A stretch of 6,204 nt of DNA from Pseudonocardiaceae bacterium (GCA_025937115.1 JAICSB010000200.1:1-6204), one strand, 5' to 3'; positions 1 through 5,803 are shown, counted from the stretch's first letter. Made by a program: numbers and translations. The notes: a model not told the origin generated them from the sequence alone.

Positions 1-1
1 C

Positions 2-175
2 ACCCCATTCGGCCTGGCCGGCGCCGCCGCGGGCATCGTGGCGCTGGTGATCGGCATCGTCATGCTGGACACCTCCCCGGTGATCCGCCGCCACCAGCGC
101 GAAGAACGCAAACAGCGCGGCGACGCCGCGCCATCGAGCGCCCGGGCCACCGCGCCGGCCACCGGTGCGTCATGA
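2..175 (+). CDS. C-terminal end of a small membrane protein (5' truncated by window)
   Basis: The open frame enters from the left edge and ends at TGA 173-175, leaving 57 residues. They begin TPFGLAGAAAG and run through a strongly hydrophobic stretch (about residues 3-22, ending GIVML) that reads as one transmembrane helix. A basic juxtamembrane segment follows (VIRRHQREERKQR) and then an Ala/Pro/Ser/Thr-rich tail ending in GAS. The positive charge just after the helix suggests this tail is cytoplasmic. Third codon positions are almost all G or C, which supports real coding. No family can be assigned from the fragment. The gene is followed within 12 bp by a long hairpin (187-271) that may end its transcript. 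Confidence 0.75.
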   Translation, partial: TPFGLAGAAAGIVALVIGIVMLDTSPVIRRHQREERKQRGDAAPSSARATAPATGAS

Positions 176-186
176 GCCGCACCGCG

Positions 187-271
187 GTGGCTAATCGCCG
201 TGAACTCGACCGTACCGACCTTTTAGGTCACCGGGAACGTCGGTGACGTCGAGTTCACGGCGGTTAGCCAC
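187..271. repeat. Long imperfect palindrome / hairpin, 24-bp outer arms
   Basis: Bases 187-210 (starting GTGGCTAATCGCC) and 248-271 (ending GGCGGTTAGCCAC) are reverse complements except for one position (T195 against G263, which would be a tolerated pair in one RNA strand). After a 3-base mismatch the pairing resumes for six bases (214-219 with 239-244), leaving a 19-nt loop. Smaller competing hairpins lie in the centre: GACC 217-220 with GGTC 226-229, and GTCACCG 227-233 with CGGTGAC 241-247. It starts 12 bp after the upstream stop codon and ends 19 bp before the next start, so it could act as a transcription terminator, though it has no U-run. It could also be a dispersed palindromic repeat or a small non-autonomous mobile element. 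The sequence cannot separate these. Confidence 0.85.
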
Positions 272-289
272 CGACAGATGGGAGCAGCT

Positions 290-409
290 GTGAAGTGGAT
301 CAGCGGGCCGTCTGCCGGCAATTCCACCAGCGCGCCTGGCGCTCAGCTCATCTCGCTGCGCGACAACCTCCCAGCCGCCGGGCTGACCACGCAGTGGAAC
401 ACGACATGA
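290..409 (+). CDS. Small ORF (39 aa) overlapping the SHOCT gene by ATGA
   Basis: A GTG at 290 is preceded five bases upstream by GGGAG (280-284), a good Shine-Dalgarno match. The frame runs 39 codons (VKWISGPSAGNS... ending QWNTT) to a TGA at 407-409. That stop overlaps the ATG (406-408) of the next gene as ATGA, a common layout for translational coupling. Roughly 85% of the third positions are G or C. An in-frame ATG at 278 is an alternative start but would put the GGGAG inside the coding sequence. The peptide is polar, has no obvious signal peptide or membrane helix, and I do not recognise a family. It could be a genuine small protein, a leader ORF feeding ribosomes to the downstream gene, or the remnant of a longer gene cut by the palindrome at 187-271. 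Confidence 0.45.
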   Translation: MKWISGPSAGNSTSAPGAQLISLRDNLPAAGLTTQWNTT

Positions 410-891
410 GTGTCGTCGACGATCTGAGTCGGCTGGCTGAGCTGCGGGACCGGGGAGACGTCTCAGCTGCCGAATACGATCAGGCCAAACAGCAGGTGCT
501 CGGGGCGCCGCAGCCCGCAACGGGCACACCCGACGGTGGCTACCTGCTCTATCGCCTCGCCGCGTCGTGGATGCGTCGGCTGGCTGTGGCGATGGCGCTG
601 GTCGCCCTGCTCTTCGGCTCGGTCGCGGGCTGGTCCGGGGTGCGCTACCTCGATGTGCACGCGAAGGCGGCGGCGACCAAGGACACGACGATCGTCCGGG
701 GGTTCGGGATCAAGGTCCCTGATCCCCGCCCGTCGATCGACCGCGCCGTCCTGGAAGCCAAGGCCACCGCCTACGGCGGTTTTGCGGCCGTGACGGGCCT
801 GATCGCCGTCGGTACCTTGGTCGGCGCGCTCGTGGTCCGTCCGCCGCGCCAGCCCCGGCAGGATCGTCGATCAGGCAGGCTCGCCGAGTGA
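406..891 (+). CDS. SHOCT-domain two-TM membrane protein
   Basis: This 161-residue protein begins with a short helical module (about residues 3-32, LSRLAELRDRGDVSAAEYDQ). It has the SHOCT pattern: Leu-rich helix, RG turn, then an 'xxEYDxxKxxxL' helix. SHOCT modules often occur as short N- or C-terminal appendages and are thought to mediate oligomerisation. A Gly/Pro linker leads to TM1 (about 58-78, rich in Ala, Leu and Val). A polar stretch of about 45 residues (79-122) follows, probably extracytoplasmic, and then TM2 (about 123-145) and a basic Arg-rich tail. The frame is open to 295, but I chose ATG 406 because the SHOCT homology starts there and because the upstream small ORF stops on it (ATGA). 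Its own ribosome site is weak, which fits translational coupling. Its last 21 bp overlap the convergent end of fdhD. Its specific role is unknown. Confidence 0.8.
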   Translation: MSVVDDLSRLAELRDRGDVSAAEYDQAKQQVLGAPQPATGTPDGGYLLYRLAASWMRRLAVAMALVALLFGSVAGWSGVRYLDVHAKAAATKDTTIVRGFGIKVPDPRPSIDRAVLEAKATAYGGFAAVTGLIAVGTLVGALVVRPPRQPRQDRRSGRLAE

Positions 892-1794
892 CTGGTGGTC
901 CGAGGCTGCCCGGTCGATCCGGTGCTGGCCGGCGTAGACGTTCATGGTCTGGCCGCGCAGGAAGCCGATCAGCGTGAGACCGGCGTCCACGGCCAGCTCG
1001 ACGGCCAGCGAGGACGGCGCGGACACCGCCGCCAGCATCGGGACACCGGCCATCACCGCCTTCTGCACCAGCTCGAAGGACGCCCGCCCGGACACCATGA
1101 GGACACAACCGATCGCCGGGATGCGCTCGTTCAGCACGGCCCAGCCGAGGACCTTGTCCACCGCGTTGTGCCGCCCGACGTCCTCCCGGGCCACCAGCAG
1201 CTCGCCGGTCGCGGTGAACAGTCCGGCGGCGTGCAACCCCCCGGTCGCCTGGAACACCCGCTGCGCCGCGCGCAGCGCGTCGGGCAGGGCGGCCAACGTC
1301 GCGGGCGTGACCGTCACCGGGTCGCCCGCCGGGGAAAATCGAGTCCGCAGCCGCACCGCGTCCAGCGAAGCCTTCCCGCACACCCCACACGACGACGTCG
1401 TATAGAAGTTTCGCTGCGCGCTAGCCCCCGGTGCCGGCACCCCCTGCGCGAGCTCCACGTCAAGCACGTTGAAGCTGCGCTGCCGCGGCTCCGCCGCCCG
1501 ACATGGGGACATATCGGGGCTATCGGGTACGGAATTACCCCTATATGTCCCCATGTCGGAGGAGTCGCAGAAGTGGGCGGTGCGGAGGTGGGAGGGGGTG
1601 GTGATGACGGCTTCGGTGAGGAGGAAGCCGTGGGCTAGTTCGACGTCGTGGCCGGGGGTGCGCATGGTGACCGCTAGGGGCCGGCCGTTGACTCGTAGCT
1701 CTAGGGGTTCCTCGCCGGCTAGGGCGTCGAGCCGACTTCGTTCGCCGTGTGCGGACAGCGTCAGCACCGGCCGCCGCACTGTGACCCGACCCAT
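871..1794 (-). CDS. fdhD: FdhD sulfurtransferase, formate dehydrogenase accessory protein
   Basis: FdhD transfers sulfur from a cysteine desulfurase to the Mo-bisPGD cofactor of formate dehydrogenase and is needed for that enzyme's activity in the cytoplasm. The 307-residue product carries the family landmarks in order: EEPLELRVNG and VTMRTPG near the N-terminus, ELAHGFLLTE, NVLDV, the Cys loop SSCGVCGKASLD (Cys136 and Cys139, the CxxC that carries sulfur), GGLHAAGLF, REDVGRHNAVDKV, VSGRASFEL, AVSAPSSLA, and FLRGQTMNVY near the end. ATG 1794 (MGRVTVRR) matches where the family normally begins. The frame stays open to 2172 but is repetitive there and antisense to the next gene. Ribosome-site support for 1794 is modest (GAAGGG about 12 bp upstream), and ATG 1863 is an alternative. 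Residues 80-99 are an extra loop encoded by a palindrome at 1498-1559, just after the conserved FC and before NVLDV. Active-site motifs are intact, so the enzyme may still work. No formate dehydrogenase gene is adjacent in this window. Confidence 0.95.
   Translation of the reverse strand: MGRVTVRRPVLTLSAHGERSRLDALAGEEPLELRVNGRPLAVTMRTPGHDVELAHGFLLTEAVITTPSHLRTAHFCDSSDMGTYRGNSVPDSPDMSPCRAAEPRQRSFNVLDVELAQGVPAPGASAQRNFYTTSSCGVCGKASLDAVRLRTRFSPAGDPVTVTPATLAALPDALRAAQRVFQATGGLHAAGLFTATGELLVAREDVGRHNAVDKVLGWAVLNERIPAIGCVLMVSGRASFELVQKAVMAGVPMLAAVSAPSSLAVELAVDAGLTLIGFLRGQTMNVYAGQHRIDRAASDHQSLGEPA
1498..1559. repeat. In-frame palindromic element inside fdhD
   Basis: Bases 1498-1519 (core GACATGGGGACATAT) and 1538-1559 (core ATATGTCCCCATGTC) are reverse complements at 21 of 22 positions; the one mismatch is C1515 against T1542. 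The loop is 18 nt (1520-1537). A competing inner pair, GGGTA 1525-1529 with TACCC 1536-1540, also exists. On the minus strand the palindrome is read in the fdhD frame without a stop as about 20 residues (DMGTYRGNSV then PDSPDMSPCR), FdhD residues 80-99. Removing 60 bp leaves FCDSS joined to AAEPRQRSF and NVLDV, a 12-residue spacing close to what I recall for mycobacterial FdhD. The tract is also less GC-rich than its surroundings. This strongly suggests an inserted element of a multiple of three bases rather than native coding sequence. Confidence 0.85.
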
Positions 1795-1903
1795 GCCGAC
1801 GGATAGCCCTTCCCCGGCATGTCGAAACCCGGGCTGAGCCGAATTGTCAGGGTGGCGTTCCATACTGCTCGCCGACGGGTGGACCTGGAGGCGGGAGGAC
1901 GCG
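1795..1903. promoter_or_regulatory. Divergent intergenic region between fdhD and the DUF2786 gene
   Basis: These 109 bp separate two genes transcribed away from each other, so promoters for both must lie here or inside the 5' ends. The right end holds a strong Shine-Dalgarno, GGGAGG at 1893-1898, five bases before the GTG 1904 start of the DUF2786 gene. The local T-richer patch around 1841-1866 (including TTGTCA at 1844 and CATACT at 1861) is the likeliest core promoter area, but I could not find a -35/-10 pair with standard spacing on either strand. No clear operator palindrome is visible. Confidence 0.5.
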
Positions 1904-3322
1904 GTGGCACAGCGCAATCGGGAGCAACGGGCTGCCGCGGCGGCGCGCCGTCGGGCGCATCGTCGCGCCCATGCTGGATACAGCAGCCCTGGGTCCGACA
2001 GCCCCGGGTCCGCCAGCCCCGGGTCCGACAGCCCCGGGTTCGGGAGGTTCGCAGCGGGGACTGCGAATGCCGGGACGTCGCGGGCGAAGCCGTCGGCGGA
2101 GACGATCTCGACGGTGCTGCTCAGCGCCGCGCGAGAGCACGGCGCCGGCGATGCGGAGGCTGGGGCGCGCATCGCGACCCTGGTGGCCGAGCGGTTCGCC
2201 GAGCAGCCGGTTCTGGTCGCAGCGGCAGTTCAGTGCGCCGTGGCGCCGCTGGTCACGGCGGCGTGGGAACGCGGCTGGGCACCGGAGGACCTACACCAGG
2301 CGGGTCGGCGGCGGCTCGACGCCGTGGCGGTCGGTTATCTCGTCGATGCGATCGCCGATGAGTCCCAGCGCTACGCCCAGGCCACCGTGGCCCAGCGGTG
2401 GAGCGACGACCTGCGACAGATCGGGGCGGTGGTGTGGTGGGAGCCCACCCGGACCGGGGGGCACCTACTGCAGTGGGTCCGGCGGCACGCCCGCAGCCTG
2501 GCGGATGCGCTCACTACCGTGATCCAGGTGCTGGCGATGCTGCTGGCGCTGCCGGTGCTGCCCAGGATCATGGCGCCGCCCGGTTGCGCCGCGGCCAGCG
2601 CGGCGCCGCGCCGCGGAGTTGACCAGAAGATGCTCGCGCGGGTTCGGGCGCTGCTGGCCAAAGCCGAGTCGACCACCTTCCCCGACGAGGCCGAGGCACT
2701 GTCGGCCAAGGCGCAGGAACTGATGAGCCGGTATTCCCTGGAACGTATCGTGGTTGACAGCGCCGGGGGTCCGGGGTCGGATCCGTATCCGGCGGCGGCC
2801 CGAAGACTGTGGCTGGACAACCCCTATGTGGCAGCCAAGGCGCTGCTGGTGGGCGCGGTGGCCGAGGCGAACCGGTGCCGGACGGTGCTGTCGGAAGGGC
2901 TGGGCTTCACCACCGTGCTCGGCGACGAGGTCGACCTGGAGATCGTCGAGCTGCTCAGCACGTCACTGCTGGTTCAGGCGACGCGAGCGATGGTGTCCGC
3001 GGGCAGCCAGATCTCTGGCACTGGGCGGTCCCGGACCCGGTCGTACCGCCAGTCGTTCCTGCTCGCCTACGCGACCCGCATCGGCGAGCGGCTGAGCACG
3101 GCGCGGGACGTCAGCACTGCCGCGGTGGCCGATTCAGCTCGGCTGCTACCGGTGCTGGCCGCTCGGGAACGGGTAGTGGAAGAACTGTTCGAGACGATGT
3201 TCCCGCAGTCGGTGTCGCGCTCCTACAGCGTCGGCAACGCCGCCGGGTGGTACGCCGGCCGCGCCGCCGCCGACCTCGCCGTACTCGACACCCGACGCGC
3301 AGTGCGCTCAGCAGGCAGCTGA
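1904..3322 (+). CDS. DUF2786-domain protein of unknown function
   Basis: The product is 472 residues. The N-terminus is basic (MAQRNREQRAAAAARRRAHRR) and is followed by four pentapeptide repeats of the type SPGSD (about residues 28-47). Residues from about 65 to 220 form an alpha-helical, Ala-rich region with no recognised fold. A short hydrophobic stretch near 205-220 (VIQVLAMLLALPVLP) may be a membrane or buried helix. The DUF2786 module lies at about 239-282, with the characteristic KMLARVRALLAKAESTTFPDE and the AKAQELMSRY helix. The remaining 190 residues resemble the region that usually follows DUF2786 in actinobacterial and phage proteins. DUF2786 has no established biochemical role. 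I chose GTG 1904 because GGGAGG sits five bases before it; an upstream TTG at 1844 is in frame but lacks such a site. The gene ends 17 bp from the convergent MurJ-like gene. Confidence 0.85.
   Translation: MAQRNREQRAAAAARRRAHRRAHAGYSSPGSDSPGSASPGSDSPGFGRFAAGTANAGTSRAKPSAETISTVLLSAAREHGAGDAEAGARIATLVAERFAEQPVLVAAAVQCAVAPLVTAAWERGWAPEDLHQAGRRRLDAVAVGYLVDAIADESQRYAQATVAQRWSDDLRQIGAVVWWEPTRTGGHLLQWVRRHARSLADALTTVIQVLAMLLALPVLPRIMAPPGCAAASAAPRRGVDQKMLARVRALLAKAESTTFPDEAEALSAKAQELMSRYSLERIVVDSAGGPGSDPYPAAARRLWLDNPYVAAKALLVGAVAEANRCRTVLSEGLGFTTVLGDEVDLEIVELLSTSLLVQATRAMVSAGSQISGTGRSRTRSYRQSFLLAYATRIGERLSTARDVSTAAVADSARLLPVLAARERVVEELFETMFPQSVSRSYSVGNAAGWYAGRAAADLAVLDTRRAVRSAGS
1985..2044 (+). repeat. 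15-bp tandem repeat, four units, coding for SPGS(D/A)
   Basis: Four consecutive 15-bp units (consensus AGCCCCGGGTCCGAC) occupy codon-aligned positions in the DUF2786 gene. They encode SPGSD, SPGSA, SPGSD and a degenerate SPGFG. Units 2 and 3 are nearly identical, which fits slippage-driven growth. The antisense frame also translates as a repeat (DPGLS-like), but that is a shadow. The tract is a flexible Ser/Pro/Gly linker after the basic N-terminus and could vary in length between strains. Confidence 0.85.
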
Positions 3323-3339
3323 CACGTGTGGCCAGTGGA

Positions 3340-4950
3340 TCATGTCGCGGCACCAATCCGTCGCACCACAACTCTGAGGACCAGGGCGTAGACGCCGAGA
3401 GCGACGACGCCTCCGGCGGCGAGCAGCATGAGATCTGCGAGTCGGCCGCCGGCATCGAGCTGTCGGATCCACCACATCGCGGCGGCTACCGGGACCAACG
3501 CGAGCGTGGCGACCAGCGCGGCGACCACGGCGCGGGGTTCGAGAAATCGCTCTGGGCGGATCGTCTGGCGCAGCCGGGTCAACACCGTGCCGGCTGCAGC
3601 GAGCTCACCAGCCAGGATGACCACCACCAGCCAGATCAGGCGAGAACCGTCTGCGGGCAGGAGCAGGGCCGCGGCCGCGCCCACGAGGATCACGCCGAAG
3701 GCCACCTCGCTGGCCCGGCGTGGGATGCGGTCGTCCAGGCGGGCGAACAGTGCCTGCCGGCCGATGTCGTACACCCCGCTGACCAGCTGGGCGATCGCCA
3801 CTACCGCCAGGCAGGTGGCGAGGGGACTGATCAGGGCGGCGTGCCGTAGCTCGCCGTTGGCCAGGAGGTTCGCGGCGGGTGCGCAGAGCAGGGCGAGTAG
3901 CACCAGCAGCGGCAGGCTGGCGGTGACGGTGTAGGACAGGCCTTGGCGCCACGTCGAGCCGAACCTCGCGGCGTCCTCGCGATGGGCGGCGTGGGACAGC
4001 CCCGGCAGCGCAGCCATGGCCACCGCGCGGGCGCTGACGTAGGACAGCGAAAACAGCATGGTGTGCGACAGCTGCACCACGAAGACACCACCCGGTACCG
4101 TGCCGGCGAGCGCGAGCAGCACGTACATCCCCGCGGCCGGCCACGCTGCCACGCCGACTGAACGCACCAGCCTGCGGATGATCGCGCGGGCCTCGGGGTC
4201 TTGCCGCCAGCGCATCGACGGACGGGTCAGCAAGCCCACCCGCGCAGTACCGAACAGCTGCAGCGCCGCGTGCAGCGCGACGGCTGCAGTGCTGCCCGCT
4301 CCGAGCACGATCACCAGATCAACCGGCACGCGCTGGACGTCGAGGCCGGTCCCGTAGTGCCAGCCGGCCAGGATCACCACCAGGATGAGGAGGACGTTCT
4401 CCACCGTGGGCGCGCCCGCTGCCAGCGCGAAGCGCCCGCACGCCTGCTGGGCGGCGATGGCGACATGCATCAGGGCGTACAGCACGATCTGTGGTGCGAT
4501 GAGCAGGACCAGTAGCGTGGCGAGCCACAGGCCCCGGGCTCGGGCGGCCGGATCCGGGATCCCGAGGGTCAACGTCCAGGCCACCACCGGGGAGAAGATC
4601 ATCAACAGCGCGACCACCGTGCCCGAGACGGCGAGCAGCCATCCGGTCACCCTGCTGAGCAGCTCCCGGCCCCCGGCAACGCCGCCGGCACCGATGGAGC
4701 GGACCACGCCGGGCACCAGGACCATCGCCAGCACCGGCCCGGCGATCAACACGCACACCAGGTGCGGGACGACATAGCCCGTTTGGAAGGCGTTGGCGAA
4801 ATAGGTCGGCCCCAGCACCGCCCCGGTCACCACCACCCGCAGCAATCCGGTGGCTCTGCTCACCAGCCCCCAACCGGCGATGGTGACCGAGTTCCGGACG
4901 ACGGTGGTGGACGGTGGGTTGTCGAGCGCAGTCACTGCTGAGGCGGTCAC
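3340..4950 (-). CDS. MurJ/MviN-family flippase paralogue (MOP superfamily)
   Basis: This 536-residue polytopic protein has about 14 hydrophobic segments spread over its length and short polar loops, matching the length and topology of MurJ, which flips lipid-linked peptidoglycan precursor across the inner membrane. The N-terminal signature SRATGLLRVVVTGAVLGPTY aligns with MurJ TM1 (E. coli SRVLGFARDAIVARIFG), keeping both Arg residues. Where MurJ proteins carry TDAF and a basic or LLGG-type TM2 segment, this protein reads FANAFQTGYVVP and VLIAGPVLAMVLVP, so the conserved Asp is Asn here. It is therefore probably a divergent paralogue rather than the housekeeping MurJ, and its lipid-linked substrate is unknown. 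No cytoplasmic kinase-like extension is present, unlike mycobacterial MurJ. The GTG start at 4950 is supported by GGGAG nine bases upstream. It is preceded by 379 bp of non-coding DNA and then a MarR regulator on the same strand, so regulation by that protein is possible. Confidence 0.85.
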   Translation of the reverse strand: MTASAVTALDNPPSTTVVRNSVTIAGWGLVSRATGLLRVVVTGAVLGPTYFANAFQTGYVVPHLVCVLIAGPVLAMVLVPGVVRSIGAGGVAGGRELLSRVTGWLLAVSGTVVALLMIFSPVVAWTLTLGIPDPAARARGLWLATLLVLLIAPQIVLYALMHVAIAAQQACGRFALAAGAPTVENVLLILVVILAGWHYGTGLDVQRVPVDLVIVLGAGSTAAVALHAALQLFGTARVGLLTRPSMRWRQDPEARAIIRRLVRSVGVAAWPAAGMYVLLALAGTVPGGVFVVQLSHTMLFSLSYVSARAVAMAALPGLSHAAHREDAARFGSTWRQGLSYTVTASLPLLVLLALLCAPAANLLANGELRHAALISPLATCLAVVAIAQLVSGVYDIGRQALFARLDDRIPRRASEVAFGVILVGAAAALLLPADGSRLIWLVVVILAGELAAAGTVLTRLRQTIRPERFLEPRAVVAALVATLALVPVAAAMWWIRQLDAGGRLADLMLLAAGGVVALGVYALVLRVVVRRIGAAT

Positions 4951-5329
4951 CGCCGGGCGCTCCCAGCCTCATCCGGCACCAGGCACTTACTGCCACAGCG
5001 CTCCGGATAGCGGCCCCGCGAATTGAGAATCTGGCCCACTTCGCCGTCTTCCCTTCGTCCAGTCCTGTCGGCGAGAATGTCCGCGACGCGAGGCCCCGGT
5101 CGCGCTATGTCAAATTACAAACAAGAGGTGTCCGGATTAAACTCGTCGTGACGGTACTGCGTTGATCGGCGCGACGATGACGGTGAACGGCGCAAAGTGA
5201 TCGGTAGCGCCGATCAAGTTTGCGGAATTGCTTACGCGGAACTTACATCGAAAGAGTGAGGCGTGCCGTCGGAATGCCATGAATGACGCGATCGGCCGGA
5301 TTCGACGATGGTGCGAAGAAGCCCGTTTG
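4951..5329. promoter_or_regulatory. 379-bp non-coding region upstream of the MurJ-like gene
   Basis: I see no convincing gene here on either strand; the short frames that cross it lack ribosome sites and family resemblance. It holds a distinctly A+T-rich patch at about 5106-5145. On the minus strand this contains TAATTT (5111-5116), a possible -10 box for the MurJ-like gene, though no good -35 is visible and the leader would be about 150 nt. Further from the gene are the TGATCGG inverted repeats (5162-5217) and one arm of the TCGAAAGAGTGA repeat (5248-5259). Its length and structure suggest regulation of the MurJ-like gene plus the 3' end of the MarR transcript. Confidence 0.45.
5162..5217. 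repeat. TGATCGG inverted-repeat cluster, possible operator or hairpin
   Basis: TTGATCGGCGC (5162-5172) is an exact 11-bp reverse complement of GCGCCGATCAA (5207-5217), 34 bp apart. Between them, TGATCGG at 5198-5204 pairs with CCGATCA at 5210-5216 around a 5-base centre, forming a 19-bp operator-like palindrome. The same half-site is thus present three times, with two mutually exclusive pairings. It lies upstream of the MurJ-like gene and downstream of a MarR gene, so it could be a regulator-binding site for the former or an RNA structure near the end of the latter's transcript. Confidence 0.55.
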
Positions 5330-5341
5330 TCACTCTTTCGA
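5248..5341. repeat. 12-bp inverted repeat spanning the MarR stop codon
   Basis: TCGAAAGAGTGA on the plus strand (5248-5259) is repeated exactly in inverted orientation at 5330-5341. The second copy forms the last four codons of the minus-strand MarR gene (Ser-Lys-Glu-stop). The arms are separated by 70 bp, so a transcript leaving the MarR gene could fold into a hairpin with a 70-nt loop. The flanks of the two copies do not match. It may be a terminator-like structure or a scrap of an inverted second copy of the gene's 3' end. Confidence 0.6.
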
Positions 5342-5797
5342 GGAAGGCTGTACGTCGAGAGCGGTCAGCAGCGCGCGCAGCGCAGGCTGCGCCCGGGCAA
5401 TCGCCTGACGATCGTCGGAGGGGAGCGCTGCCATGGCGCCCGCGACGAGGTCAATGCGAGCGTGGCGCCATGCTGCTAATCGCTGTGTCGCCGCCTCGGT
5501 CAACCACAACCGCGCCGCGCGGCGATCCTCGGGAGCGGTATCGCGCACCAGCATCCCTAGGCCGATGAGTTGGTTGACCAACGTACTCACCGAGTTGGCC
5601 GCCAGGTGCAGTGCACGCCCTGCTGGTGCGATCCCGATACCCGGCTGCTTCTCAATGACCTGCAGCAGTTCCACCTGCGCGCCCCGTAACGGCGGTCCGG
5701 GCACCGCCGACCGCAGCCTCCGGCGCACCAGACGTCGCAGCGCGGCGATGGTCGTCATCAACTCATCGCCCAGCGCAGCCGCATCAGGGGTGGTCAC
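5330..5797 (-). CDS. MarR-family transcriptional regulator
   Basis: The 155-residue product has the length and order of a MarR winged-helix dimer. An N-terminal helix (about 9-30, LMTTIAALRRLVRRRL) precedes ELLQVIEKQPGIGIAPAGRALHLAANSVSTLVNQLIGLGM-type helix-turn-helix sequence (about 42-82). The wing motif is APEDRRAARLWLT (88-100), and C-terminal dimerisation helices end in SSKE. MarR proteins bind palindromic operators and usually repress their own or neighbouring genes, releasing DNA on ligand binding. I chose GTG 5797 because similarity to the divergent paralogue begins exactly there and because TACTCT lies six bases upstream, the layout of a leaderless transcript. An in-frame ATG at 5845 would add 16 residues and has a weak ribosome site. 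The next gene on the same strand, 379 bp away, encodes the MurJ-like flippase and may be a target, which is inference. Confidence 0.9.
   Translation of the reverse strand: MTTPDAAALGDELMTTIAALRRLVRRRLRSAVPGPPLRGAQVELLQVIEKQPGIGIAPAGRALHLAANSVSTLVNQLIGLGMLVRDTAPEDRRAARLWLTEAATQRLAAWRHARIDLVAGAMAALPSDDRQAIARAQPALRALLTALDVQPSSKE
5563..5652 (-). repeat. Inverted duplicate block in MarR gene 1 (partner at 6109-6198)
   Basis: These 90 bp, read on the minus strand, are identical to 6109-6198 on the plus strand. They encode the DNA-binding core, from Lys50 (KQPGIG) through LVNQLI. Identity includes third codon positions, beyond what protein-level constraint requires. Shorter identical runs flank it, including 34 bp over the RRLVRRRL region. 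The first roughly 35 bases of the two genes are clearly diverged. Confidence 0.95.
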
Positions 5798-5803
5798 ATC
5801 GGC

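Noticed and set aside
295..405. 37-residue N-terminal extension of the SHOCT protein
   Set aside because: The extension has no SHOCT similarity and overlaps a small ORF with a better ribosome site. The ATGA junction at 406 marks the natural start.
895..1638. Long plus-strand ORFs across fdhD
   Set aside because: They are antisense to a strongly recognised FdhD, have His/Arg/Gly-rich shadow composition and match no family. GC-rich DNA commonly gives such frames.
1795..2172. N-terminal extension of fdhD by up to 126 residues
   Set aside because: The frame is open, but the encoded sequence is low-complexity (repeated DPGLS-like units). It is antisense to the well-supported DUF2786 gene and lies outside the FdhD family boundaries.
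3322..3329. ACACGTGT palindrome between the convergent DUF2786 and MurJ-like genes as a shared terminator
   Set aside because: The arms are only four bases with no loop and no U-run, so it is not a convincing hairpin.
2809..3849. 346-codon plus-strand ORF bridging the DUF2786 and MurJ-like genes
   Set aside because: It runs out of frame through one recognised gene and antisense through another, with biased shadow composition.
4914..5165. Plus-strand 83-codon ORF at the 5' end of the MurJ-like gene
   Set aside because: It overlaps the start of the MurJ-like gene in antisense, has no ribosome site, and crosses the A+T-rich patch more likely to be regulatory.
5228..5479. Plus-strand 83-codon ORF over the MarR 3' end
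   Set aside because: Much of it is antisense to the MarR gene, there is no good ribosome site, and the composition is rich in Arg and Cys with no recognisable family.
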